Position numbers and translations under genes: made by a program | The notes under the pieces: model-generated | What the model saw: only the letters and a program-made list of their open reading frames with translations | The model's database searches: none | What the model was told of the DNA's origin: nothing | Assembly (NCBI GenBank): GCA_031119195.1 | Contig: JAVHYG010000101.1 | Location: forward strand, 1-6,152 | Length of the DNA: 6,152 nt | DNA from: Rickettsiella sp. | Lineage (GTDB): Bacteria; Pseudomonadota; Gammaproteobacteria; Diplorickettsiales; Diplorickettsiaceae | Direction: 5' to 3' | In this document: in pieces, positions 1 through 6,146 of the stretch | Position numbering within the stretch: position 1 is the stretch's first letter | How the letters are laid out: every line of letters begins with the position of its first letter

Positions 1-1091
1 TGTACAGCACGTGCAACTTCATAATGTTCTTGGCCCACAATAAGAGGATCAAGCTGACGGCTGTTTGAATCAAGTGGATCAATGGCAGGATAAATACCCA
101 ATTCAGCAATTTGGCGTGATAATACAACGGTAGCATCTAAATGTGCAAAGGTAGTCGCAGGAGAAGGATCAGTCAGATCATCTGCAGGAACATACACAGC
201 TTGTATTGAGGTAATAGAACCTGTTTTAGTCGAAGTGATACGTTCTTGTAAAGCGCCCATTTCAGCCGCTAATGTCGGCTGATATCCCACCGCTGATGGC
301 ATACGACCTAATAAAGCAGATACTTCAACACCTGCAAGCGTATAACGGTAGATATTATCAATGAATAATAAAACGTCACGACCTTCATCACGAAAATTTT
401 CTGCTACGGTTAGGCCAGTCAGCGCGACGCGTAACCGGTTTCCAGGTGGTTCATTCATCTGTCCATAAACCAAAGATACTTTATCTAATACATTCGATTC
501 CTTCATTTCATGATAGAAATCATTTCCTTCTCGTGTTCGTTCGCCAACACCGGCAAATACAGAATAACCACTATGTTCAATAGCGATATTACGAATAAGC
601 TCCATCATATTGACAGTTTTACCTACACCCGCGCCACCAAATAATCCTACTTTGCCACCTTTTGCAAAAGGACAAAGAAGGTCAATCACTTTGATTCCAG
701 TTTCTAATAATTGTTCACTCGCAGCTTGCTCGGCAAAACTTGGCGCCTTGCGGTGAATAGGTAAACGAATTTCTTCATTGATAGGACCTGCCTCATCAAT
801 AGGCCGGCCTAAAACATCCATAATTCGTCCCAAGGTTTGTTTACCTACAGGTACACTAATAGGTGCTCCGGTATTTATCACTTCTAGCCCACGCTTTAAA
901 CCGTCACTTGGACCCATTGCAATCGTACGTACGATACCGTCACCTAATTGTTGTTGAACTTCAAGCACTAAACCACATGCCTCAACTGTCAAAGCATCAT
1001 AAACTCTAGGCACAGAACTACGTGAAAATTGGACATCAACAACAGCACCAATAATTTCAACAATATGTCCAGCAAGGTTTGTTCGTTTCAT
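1..1091 (-). CDS. atpD: F1 ATP synthase subunit beta, 3'-truncated by window edge
   Basis: Catalytic subunit of the cytoplasmic F1 head, which makes ATP from ADP and phosphate as gamma rotates. The frame is open from ATG 1091-1089 to the window edge and gives 363 residues; the family is about 460, so roughly the last 100 residues, including the DELSEED region, lie outside. Visible by translation: N-terminal beta-barrel (about 1-80), P-loop GGAGVGKT at 152-159 (K158), GERTREG at 183-189 with catalytic Glu184 and Arg185, Walker B LLFID ending at Asp245, Arg249, and the alpha/beta family signature PAIDPLDSNS at 335-344. Numbering runs three ahead of E. coli beta, and identity to it is very high through the nucleotide-binding domain. 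Only a moderate Shine-Dalgarno (GAAGAG, 1099-1104) precedes the start, 26 bases after atpG. No defects seen; the truncation comes only from where the window ends. Confidence 0.98.
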   Translation of the reverse strand, partial: MKRTNLAGHIVEIIGAVVDVQFSRSSVPRVYDALTVEACGLVLEVQQQLGDGIVRTIAMGPSDGLKRGLEVINTGAPISVPVGKQTLGRIMDVLGRPIDEAGPINEEIRLPIHRKAPSFAEQAASEQLLETGIKVIDLLCPFAKGGKVGLFGGAGVGKTVNMMELIRNIAIEHSGYSVFAGVGERTREGNDFYHEMKESNVLDKVSLVYGQMNEPPGNRLRVALTGLTVAENFRDEGRDVLLFIDNIYRYTLAGVEVSALLGRMPSAVGYQPTLAAEMGALQERITSTKTGSITSIQAVYVPADDLTDPSPATTFAHLDATVVLSRQIAELGIYPAIDPLDSNSRQLDPLIVGQEHYEVARAV

Positions 1092-1117
1092 AACTATTCT
1101 CTTCATTTATTGATAGG

Positions 1118-1978
1118 TCAAACAGCTTCGCTTCCGGCAACAATCTCAGCTAACTCTTTAGTAATAGATGCTTGGCGGGCCTTATTATAGGCTAATTGTA
1201 GATCATTAATGAGCTCGCCCGCATTTTCCGTTGCATTTTTCATAGCTACCATTCTTGCTGCCTGTTCACAAGCTATATTCTCTACTACACTTTGATAAAC
1301 CTGTGATTCAATATAACGTGTTAATACTAATTCTAATAAAGGTTTAGAATCAGGCTCATAGATATAATCCCAATGATAATTTAGTTTAGATTTTTTAGGT
1401 GCAATTATTGGCAATAAAGATAAAGCTTTTGGTTTCTGTGTCATTGTGTTAATAAATTCATTATAAATTAGCGTTAAACTATCGAGGTGACCTTGTTTGT
1501 ACGCGTCCAACAATACTTTAATAACACCGATTAAATCTTGCAGTTGTGGCACATCACCTAAATGATCAGCATGTGCAACGATGTTTCCACCGATTCGTTT
1601 AAAAAAAGCTTCACCTTTCCCACCAATAACTGCGAGTTGGATAGCGATATCTTTAACCTGGCAAGCCTGGAATTGTTGTAAAGCCAATTTTAATAAATTA
1701 GAATTTAAACCACCACAAAGGCCTTTATCCGTAGTAATAATAACAAACCCAGCCCGTTTAACTTCTCGCACTTGTAAAAAAGGATGTTGAAATTCAGCAT
1801 GACTACTCGCAACATGACGGATGACTTCCAGCATTTTGTGAGCATAAGGCCGGGATAGTACCATACGGTCCTGCGCTCTACGCATTTTGCTGGCCGCTAC
1901 CATTTCCATAGCACGCGTAATCTTTTGTGTGCCCTTAATACTGGAAATTTTTCCGCGGATTTCTTGTGCAAAGCTCAT
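1118..1978 (-). CDS. atpG: F1 ATP synthase subunit gamma
   Basis: Central-stalk rotor subunit that turns inside the alpha3beta3 head and couples c-ring rotation to ATP synthesis. It has 286 residues against 287 in E. coli and aligns end to end. The N-terminal helix carries the conserved IRGKISSIKGTQKIT and AMEMVAASKMRRAQ stretches (about 7-36). A Rossmann-like middle follows, with TTDKGLCGGLN near 82-92. The C-terminal helix contains ESQVYQSVVENIACEQAARM and ends in the gamma signature ITKELAEIVAGSEA (272-285), with Ser283 where E. coli has Ala. Start ATG 1978-1976 lies only four bases after the atpA stop and uses a GGTGAG ribosome site that overlaps that stop, so translational coupling to atpA is likely (inference). 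Stop TGA at 1120-1118. Confidence 0.98.
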   Translation of the reverse strand: MSFAQEIRGKISSIKGTQKITRAMEMVAASKMRRAQDRMVLSRPYAHKMLEVIRHVASSHAEFQHPFLQVREVKRAGFVIITTDKGLCGGLNSNLLKLALQQFQACQVKDIAIQLAVIGGKGEAFFKRIGGNIVAHADHLGDVPQLQDLIGVIKVLLDAYKQGHLDSLTLIYNEFINTMTQKPKALSLLPIIAPKKSKLNYHWDYIYEPDSKPLLELVLTRYIESQVYQSVVENIACEQAARMVAMKNATENAGELINDLQLAYNKARQASITKELAEIVAGSEAV

Positions 1979-1981
1979 TCA

Positions 1982-1987
1982 CTCACC
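1982..1987 (-). promoter_or_regulatory. atpG Shine-Dalgarno overlapping the atpA stop codon
   Basis: The minus strand reads GGTGAG here, then TGA, then the atpG ATG. The atpA stop TGA (1985-1983) is embedded in the ribosome site, so a ribosome terminating on atpA covers the atpG initiation region. This is consistent with coupled translation of alpha and gamma. Confidence 0.65.
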
Positions 1988-3527
1988 ACGTTTGCGTTGT
2001 TTTAAAAGAAGTAATAGCTTGAGCTAATTCATTGGCGATACTTTCGTTATAATCACCTTTTTCATTGATTTTATTTAAGCAATTGGCCTTCTCACAACGT
2101 ATATAGGCCAATAACCCTTCTGAAAAAGACACAATTTTAGTTAGTTCAATATCGTCTAAATAACCTTGATCTGTCGCAAATAAAAGCACTGCCATCTCAC
2201 CTACACTGAGGGGTGTATATTGTTTTTGTTTAAGCACTTCCGTGACACGTTGACCTCGTTCCAACTGTTTTCGTGTCGCCTCATCCAAATCTGACATAAA
2301 CTGTGAAAAAGCCGCAAGTTCACGATACTGGGCTAAACTTAACCGAACACCTCCGCCTAGTTTTTTGATTATTTTAGACTGCGCAGCTGAACCCACCCGT
2401 GAAACAGATAATCCGGCGTTGATGGCCGGACGAATACCCGAATTAAATAAATCGGTTTCTAAAAAGATTTGGCCATCGGTGATAGAAATAACATTAGTCG
2501 GTACAAATGCTGAAACGTCACCTGCCTGTGTTTCAATAATAGGTAATGCTGTTAATGATCCAGTTTGGCCCTTAATACGCCCATGGGTTGCTTTTTCAAC
2601 GAATTCTGCATTCACACGTGCAGCCCGCTCAAGTAAACGGGAATGTAAATAAAAAATATCGCCTGGGTACGCCTCACGACCCGGTGGACGACGCAATAAT
2701 AAGGAAATCTGTCTATAAGCCCAAGCTTGCTTAGTCAAATCATCATAAATAATTAATGCATCTTCACCTTGATCGCGAAAATACTCACCCATAGCACAAC
2801 CCGCATAAGGCGCAATGAATTGCATTGCAGCAGAATCCGCAGCGCTAGCTGAAACAATAATAGTATGTTTCAAACTGTCGTGTTCTTCTAACTTTCTAAC
2901 AACTGCAGCAATCGATGATGCTTTTTGCCCTATTGCAACATAGATACATTTTACGCCAGTATCTTTTTGATTAATGATGGCATCGATTGCCAATGCTGTT
3001 TTGCCGGTTTGTCTATCGCCAATAATCAACTCGCGCTGGCCACGACCAATAGGTACCATACTGTCAATAGCAAGAATACCGGTTTGTAATGGTTGAGACA
3101 CACTTTGCCGCCAAATAACACCTGGTGCAATTTGTTCAATAGGTGCAGTCTTTTCACTTCGAATAGAACCTCGCGCGTCGATAGCTTGGCCTAAGGCATT
3201 AACTACCCGACCTAACAATGATTCGCCTACAGGAACCTCTAAAATTCGCCCCGTACATTTTACAGTTTGTCCTTCACTTAAACTTTCATAATCACCTAAA
3301 ACAACAGCACCCACTGAATCGCGCTCTAGATTTAATGCCAAACCATAACATTGGCCTGGAAACTCTATCATTTCACCCAGCATCACATCATTTAAACCAT
3401 AGATACGTACGATCCCATCACGAACACTCACAATACTACCTTCTGTTCGTATCTCGGCAGAAACATCAAACTTTTGTATACGTTCTTTAATCAATTCACT
3501 GATTTCTGATGTTGTTAATTGCTGCAT
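1983..3527 (-). CDS. atpA: F1 ATP synthase subunit alpha
   Basis: Regulatory, non-catalytic nucleotide-binding subunit of F1 that alternates with beta and supplies the arginine finger to the catalytic sites. It has 514 residues against 513 in E. coli. Domains seen: N-terminal delta-binding stretch and beta-barrel (1-95, with DGIVRIYGL at 37-45), P-loop GDRQTGKT at 170-177 (Lys176), Walker B-like ALIIYDD at 257-263, the RRPPGREAYPGD loop at 279-290, signature PAINAGLSVS at 367-376 followed by the arginine finger Arg377 (E. coli Arg376), and a helical C-terminal domain ending SFKTTQTW. Start ATG 3527-3525 has GAGG seven bases upstream. The gene begins 14 bases after atpH and ends four bases before atpG. 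All functional residues are intact and nothing odd is seen. Confidence 0.99.
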   Translation of the reverse strand: MQQLTTSEISELIKERIQKFDVSAEIRTEGSIVSVRDGIVRIYGLNDVMLGEMIEFPGQCYGLALNLERDSVGAVVLGDYESLSEGQTVKCTGRILEVPVGESLLGRVVNALGQAIDARGSIRSEKTAPIEQIAPGVIWRQSVSQPLQTGILAIDSMVPIGRGQRELIIGDRQTGKTALAIDAIINQKDTGVKCIYVAIGQKASSIAAVVRKLEEHDSLKHTIIVSASAADSAAMQFIAPYAGCAMGEYFRDQGEDALIIYDDLTKQAWAYRQISLLLRRPPGREAYPGDIFYLHSRLLERAARVNAEFVEKATHGRIKGQTGSLTALPIIETQAGDVSAFVPTNVISITDGQIFLETDLFNSGIRPAINAGLSVSRVGSAAQSKIIKKLGGGVRLSLAQYRELAAFSQFMSDLDEATRKQLERGQRVTEVLKQKQYTPLSVGEMAVLLFATDQGYLDDIELTKIVSFSEGLLAYIRCEKANCLNKINEKGDYNESIANELAQAITSFKTTQTW

Positions 3528-3541
3528 TGCTTGCCTCGTAT

Positions 3542-4084
3542 TTAATTCACTAACTTCGCACGTAAACGTTCCAGTTTACCGCGCACAGAACCATCGATGA
3601 CTAAGTCTCCGACTCGAATAACGAGTCCGCCCAAAAAATAATCATCAACGGTATAATCTAATTTAATTTCTCGTTGCAAACGCCTTTCCAAAGCCATTGT
3701 TAAAGCTTGCCCTTCTGGCTTTGTTAAAGACACTGCAGAAATAGCCTTTACTGTCACCTGGTTTGCTTGCTTAGCTTTATAATTCGCAAATAAACGGCTA
3801 ATCTCTGGCAAAACTAATAAGCGCTGATGTAAAGCGATAAGTTTTAAAAAATTTTTTCCTGCAGTAAATATCATCGACTCACAAGCAAGCAATAGACATT
3901 CATAGGCCACCATCTTATCAAGTCGCAAATCCTTTAATAGAATCTGCATTGGTTCTTCTTTTACAATCAAAGCAGTTTGGTCTAATAAAACACTCCACGC
4001 ATCCAATTGCTTTCCCTTAATAGCAATTTCAAATGCCGCTTTAGCATAAGGTCTTGCAATAGATGTCCAGTTCATATCTGCCAT
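3542..4084 (-). CDS. atpH: F1 ATP synthase subunit delta (OSCP homologue)
   Basis: Peripheral-stalk subunit that ties the top of the F1 head (alpha N-termini) to the b dimer, acting as part of the stator. It has 180 residues against 177 in E. coli. The N-terminal helical domain (about 1-105) opens with the family motif IARPYAKAAFEIA (9-21). The C-terminal domain carries the delta signature around 151-171, LGGLVIRVGDLVIDGSVRGK, in which GD and D-S-R are the conserved residues. The start is Met1 rather than Met4 because GGAAGA (4096-4091) sits six bases before ATG 4084-4082. The start shares one base with the atpF stop (TAATG), so translation is probably coupled. The middle is less conserved than alpha or beta, as is normal for this family. 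Confidence 0.96.
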   Translation of the reverse strand: MADMNWTSIARPYAKAAFEIAIKGKQLDAWSVLLDQTALIVKEEPMQILLKDLRLDKMVAYECLLLACESMIFTAGKNFLKLIALHQRLLVLPEISRLFANYKAKQANQVTVKAISAVSLTKPEGQALTMALERRLQREIKLDYTVDDYFLGGLVIRVGDLVIDGSVRGKLERLRAKLVN

Positions 4085-4096
4085 TAAATTTCTTCC
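4084..4096 (-). promoter_or_regulatory. atpF-atpH coupling junction with atpH Shine-Dalgarno
   Basis: GGAAGA (4096-4091) lies within the last codons of atpF, six bases before the TAATG in which the atpF stop and atpH start share one base. It supports Met1 over Met4 as the delta start and suggests coupled translation of b and delta. Confidence 0.75.
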
Positions 4097-4554
4097 AACG
4101 ATTGCTTAACCAAGGCATGTTGTGCGCCACTATCGAGTGAACGCGCCAAAACTTTTTCCGTTGTCGTAATCACTAAGTTAGCAACCTCAGCACGTAATTT
4201 TTGCTGTGCACTTTGCCACTCTTGTTGAATATCAGCACGTGCTATCGCTAATAAGCGCTCACTCTCTTGACGTATTTGTTGTTTTGATTCTTCAGCCATT
4301 TGAGTCGCGCGTTTATTCGCTTGTTCAATAATTTCTGCTGCATGTTGCTTCGCTTGCTGTAAATATTTATCAGCTTTTTGTTGAGCTAATTCTAAAGAAC
4401 GTTCTCCCCGTTCTGCCGCCGCTAAGCCATCCGCAATATGCTGCTCACGCTCTTTCATCGCCTTTAAAAGTGGTGGCCATACAAACTTCATGGTAAACCA
4501 GACAAAAACAGCAAATGTAATTAACTGGCCAAATAAGGTTATATTAATTTCCAT
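4084..4554 (-). CDS. atpF: Fo ATP synthase subunit b
   Basis: Stator subunit; two copies form the peripheral stalk linking subunit a in the inner membrane to delta on F1. It has 156 residues, the same as E. coli. An N-terminal membrane helix (about 5-26) is followed by the conserved KFVWPPLL (23-30) and Arg36, the residue equivalent to E. coli b Arg36. Then comes a long charged, Ala/Gln/Glu/Lys-rich segment (about 32-140) typical of the b right-handed coiled coil, containing the conserved IADGLAAAERG (40-50) and IIEQANKRATQ. ATG 4554-4552 is preceded by GAGAGA (4566-4561) at six bases. It lies 25 bases after atpE, and its TAA overlaps the atpH ATG by one base. A single b gene is present, with no b' paralogue in the window, as in E. 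coli. Confidence 0.97.
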   Translation of the reverse strand: MEINITLFGQLITFAVFVWFTMKFVWPPLLKAMKEREQHIADGLAAAERGERSLELAQQKADKYLQQAKQHAAEIIEQANKRATQMAEESKQQIRQESERLLAIARADIQQEWQSAQQKLRAEVANLVITTTEKVLARSLDSGAQHALVKQSLEEI

Positions 4555-4579
4555 GACAGGTCTCTCAAATGATTCACGT

Positions 4580-4885
4580 TTAGCCGGTCACTGGTTTTGA
4601 AACCAACTTCAAAACTTCTGCTAAGAAGGGATTTTTAGCAAAAATTAAATAGAGACCCATAACGATAGAAATAGCAGCAAATGCATCAACTAGTCCTGCC
4701 ATTAAAAACATGCGTAACATCAACATGGGTGTTAATTCTGGTTGTCTTGCGACGCCCTCTAAAAATTTTCCACCTAAAATACCAAATCCAATCGCGGTCC
4801 CCAAGGCTGCTAATCCAACCAATAAAGCGGCTGCAATTGCAGTTAGTCCTTGAACATTTGCTACTACTTGTGCAACTTCCACCAT
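4580..4885 (-). CDS. atpE: Fo ATP synthase subunit c (proteolipid), C-terminally extended
   Basis: Hairpin membrane protein that forms the proton-driven rotor ring. Helix 1 (about 15-41) has the Gly/Ala-rich packing pattern G24, A26, G29, G33, G35, G38-G39. The polar loop is ARQPE (46-50). Helix 2 (about 56-83) carries the proton-binding Asp67 in GLVDA, equivalent to E. coli Asp61. Asp followed by Ala, and no Gln at the helix-1 site used by sodium rings, point to H+ rather than Na+. Length is 101 residues against 79 in E. coli: six extra at the N-terminus and about 16 at the C-terminus (AKNPFLAEVL and on), a tail expected on the periplasmic side. Ala70 replaces E. coli Pro64; Thr30 and Phe34 replace Ala24 and Ile28, positions next to the carboxylate where DCCD-resistance changes are known. 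Start ATG 4885-4883 has a strong TGAGGG nine bases upstream. Confidence 0.97.
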   Translation of the reverse strand: MVEVAQVVANVQGLTAIAAALLVGLAALGTAIGFGILGGKFLEGVARQPELTPMLMLRMFLMAGLVDAFAAISIVMGLYLIFAKNPFLAEVLKLVSKPVTG

Positions 4886-4923
4886 TTTTTTATACCCTCA
4901 CTATTATTAAATAAAAAATTCAA
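4886..4923 (-). promoter_or_regulatory. A/U-rich atpE translation leader with strong Shine-Dalgarno
   Basis: This 38-base spacer between atpB and atpE is the longest in the operon. On the minus strand it begins with a T-rich run (ATTTTTTATTTAATAATAG), then TGAGGG (4900-4895), then nine A/T bases before the ATG. In E. coli the atpE leader contains a U-rich translational enhancer that raises c synthesis to meet its high copy number in the ring. The position and composition here are similar. The same role is inferred, not shown, and I see no stable hairpin. Confidence 0.5.
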
Positions 4924-5724
4924 TTAATGTTTCTCATGGGAATGAGTCTCATGCGCCATACTTAAATACACTATCGTCAACATCATAAAGATAAAAGCTT
5001 GAATAGCAATGATCAAGATATGAAAAATTGACCACACACCACCAAATGTCCACTGCATCCACCATGGCAATAAAGCAACTAAAATAAAGATTAATTCACC
5101 TGCAAATAAATTACCAAATAGCCGCAAGGATAAAGAAATAGGACGCACAAATTCTTCTAATAAGCGAAAAATAATATTGATAGGAAAAAAATAAGGACCA
5201 AATGGCGTGGTTAACATTTCCGTACCGAGCCCCTTAACGCCTTTAATTTTTAGGTTATAGTAAATGATTAAACAAAAGACCGCAATTGACATGCCAAATG
5301 TGGTATTTGGATCCGCCGTTGGAACAGAGCGAAAATGTTGTACTCCAAATAATGATAAGGCAGTCGGTAAAAAATCAACTGGAATCAGATCCATAAAATT
5401 CATTAAAAATACCCAAACAAAAATCGTTAATGCCAGTGGCGCAATCAACTGGCTCGTACCTTGAAAAGATTCCCGTACAGTTTTATCAACAAACTCAATA
5501 AGAATTTCAATAAAATTTTGTATTTTTCCAGGAACACCCGTTTTAGCTGTACTAGCGACCCAACGAAATAAAAATAAAAACCCTATACCTAATACTAAAG
5601 ATAAAAAAAAGGTATCTAGATTTAAATTCCAAAAACCTTTACCAGAAAAACTTAGTGTCTTTAAATTAAAGGTAAGATGTTCAAGATGGTGCTGAACATA
5701 ATCAGCTGATGACTGTTGACTCAT
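4924..5724 (-). CDS. atpB: Fo ATP synthase subunit a
   Basis: Inner-membrane stator subunit that forms the two proton half-channels against the c-ring. It has 266 residues from ATG 5724-5722, against 271 in E. coli. That start is chosen because AAGGAAG lies seven bases upstream and the resulting N-terminus (DYVQHHLEHL) aligns with E. coli; a TTG at 5763 would add 13 residues without homology. Hydrophobic segments fall near 37-57, 92-112, 143-158, 195-222 and 232-256. The essential Arg201 lies in SLRLFGNLFAGE, with Asn205, Glu210, His235 and Gln242 matching E. coli Arg210, Asn214, Glu219, His245 and Gln252. APLALTIFVWVFLMN (95-109) is also conserved. At the E. coli Glu196 position an ungapped alignment gives Arg187, with Glu190/191 close by. 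The last nine residues contain four His. Its ATG overlaps the atpI stop (ATGA). Confidence 0.98.
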   Translation of the reverse strand: MSQQSSADYVQHHLEHLTFNLKTLSFSGKGFWNLNLDTFFLSLVLGIGFLFLFRWVASTAKTGVPGKIQNFIEILIEFVDKTVRESFQGTSQLIAPLALTIFVWVFLMNFMDLIPVDFLPTALSLFGVQHFRSVPTADPNTTFGMSIAVFCLIIYYNLKIKGVKGLGTEMLTTPFGPYFFPINIIFRLLEEFVRPISLSLRLFGNLFAGELIFILVALLPWWMQWTFGGVWSIFHILIIAIQAFIFMMLTIVYLSMAHETHSHEKH

Positions 5725-5734
5725 ATTAAAGCTT
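5721..5734 (-). promoter_or_regulatory. atpI-atpB coupling junction with atpB Shine-Dalgarno
   Basis: The minus strand carries AAGGAAG, seven bases, then ATGA, in which the atpB ATG (5724-5722) overlaps the atpI TGA (5723-5721). The ribosome site lies wholly inside the last atpI codons (Lys-Glu-Ala). This arrangement usually means that atpB initiation is aided by ribosomes finishing atpI. It is also the main reason for placing the atpB start here. Confidence 0.8.
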
Positions 5735-6113
5735 CCTTGTTCTTCATTATTAAGCGCGCCCAAAAAATCAGCTGGGGAACGAAGTAACCTGCTATAAGCA
5801 CAGGTATATTAACAGATAGTAGCTTAATCATCATTACAAAAAAAATCCCACTTAACAATAATTTTGTTATTTCAGCTCTATAAAAAATCCTTAATAAGGA
5901 TGTCGGCGAAATTTTACCTAAGTGACGAAATAGCTTATTCGCAAAGTAACAGCTCGGTAACATCCATAGGAAAATACCTAATAAAAGCGAGCAAACAATC
6001 TGCCAAGCATGAAAGATTCCCCCCATGAAAAGAGCACTAGCCGCTGCAATTAGACTTGCACCCCCTATTTGCCGTACCATATCAAGAGGACATTGAGTTT
6101 TACTGACAACCAT
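5721..6113 (-). CDS. atpI: ATP synthase accessory protein I (AtpI/UncI family)
   Basis: Small membrane protein encoded first in many atp operons. In other bacteria it is reported to help c-ring assembly or Mg2+ supply and is not a structural subunit. It has 130 residues against 126 in E. coli. Four hydrophobic segments are visible (about 16-33, 37-54, 84-101, 103-121), with a basic stretch between the second and third. Ala80-Glu81-x-x-Lys84 corresponds to the family's (G/A)ExxK motif at the start of helix 3. Sequence similarity is weak, as is usual for AtpI, so the call rests on length, topology, this motif and position directly before atpB. ATG 6113-6111 is chosen over Met12 because AGAGGG (6125-6120) lies six bases upstream. 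Its last codons (KEALI) also encode the atpB ribosome-binding site. Confidence 0.9.
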   Translation of the reverse strand: MVVSKTQCPLDMVRQIGGASLIAAASALFMGGIFHAWQIVCSLLLGIFLWMLPSCYFANKLFRHLGKISPTSLLRIFYRAEITKLLLSGIFFVMMIKLLSVNIPVLIAGYFVPQLIFWARLIMKNKEALI

Positions 6114-6119
6114 GCTTAT

Positions 6120-6125
6120 CCCTCT
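6120..6125 (-). promoter_or_regulatory. Shine-Dalgarno of atpI
   Basis: On the minus strand this reads AGAGGG, a good match to the 16S anti-Shine-Dalgarno, with a six-base spacer to ATG 6113-6111. It fixes the start at Met1 rather than at the in-frame Met12. Confidence 0.8.
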
Positions 6126-6137
6126 AAATTGCCGGAC

Positions 6138-6146
6138 AGTATAATA
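6138..6146 (-). promoter_or_regulatory. Possible -10 element of the atp operon promoter
   Basis: The minus strand reads TATTATACT here, holding two overlapping five-of-six matches to TATAAT: TATTAT at 6146-6141 and TATACT at 6143-6138. Position, about 25 to 30 bases before the atpI start and ahead of the first atp gene, suits an operon promoter with a very short leader. The -35 box would lie beyond the window edge and cannot be checked. Such AT-rich hexamers are common by chance in a genome of this composition, so this is only a candidate. Confidence 0.3.

Noticed and set aside
800..811. Perfect 12-base GC-rich palindrome TAGGCCGGCCTA inside atpD
   Set aside because: It falls on conserved Leu-Gly-Arg-Pro-Ile codons, has no loop and no T tract, and is not repeated elsewhere. 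It is a chance palindrome.
922..935. Perfect 14-base palindrome ATCGTACGTACGAT inside atpD
   Set aside because: It encodes the conserved Gly-Ile-Val-Arg-Thr-Ile stretch of the beta barrel, and a near copy in atpA (about 3404-3415) encodes the matching alpha motif. It is explained by codons and shows no loop or neighbouring sites.
1092..1117. Possible terminator or attenuator between atpG and atpD
   Set aside because: The 26-base spacer shows only a trivial CTAT/ATAG pairing and no GC stem with a T run. Beta must be co-expressed with gamma.
1581..1790. Plus-strand open frame of 69 codons opposite atpG
   Set aside because: It is the antisense shadow of a well-conserved gene, with no recognisable protein features.
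2365..2652. Plus-strand open frame of 95 codons opposite atpA
   Set aside because: It mirrors the highly conserved alpha coding region and has no independent evidence as a gene.
3218..3490. Plus-strand open frame of 90 codons opposite the 5' part of atpA
   Set aside because: It is an antisense shadow of composition unlike a real protein (His- and Leu-rich, low complexity), and alpha is intact on the other strand.
4681..4914. Plus-strand open frame of 77 codons opposite atpE
   Set aside because: Its Leu/Gln-rich translation is what the antisense of Ala/Gly-rich membrane helices gives. It is a shadow.
5264..5464. Plus-strand open frame of 66 codons opposite atpB
   Set aside because: It lies entirely inside the conserved subunit a gene and has no independent support.
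5725..5763. Extended atpB start at TTG 5763-5761, adding 13 residues
   Set aside because: The extension would overlap atpI by more than 40 bases, lacks a clear ribosome site and does not align with known subunit a N-termini. ATG 5724 has AAGGAAG at proper spacing.
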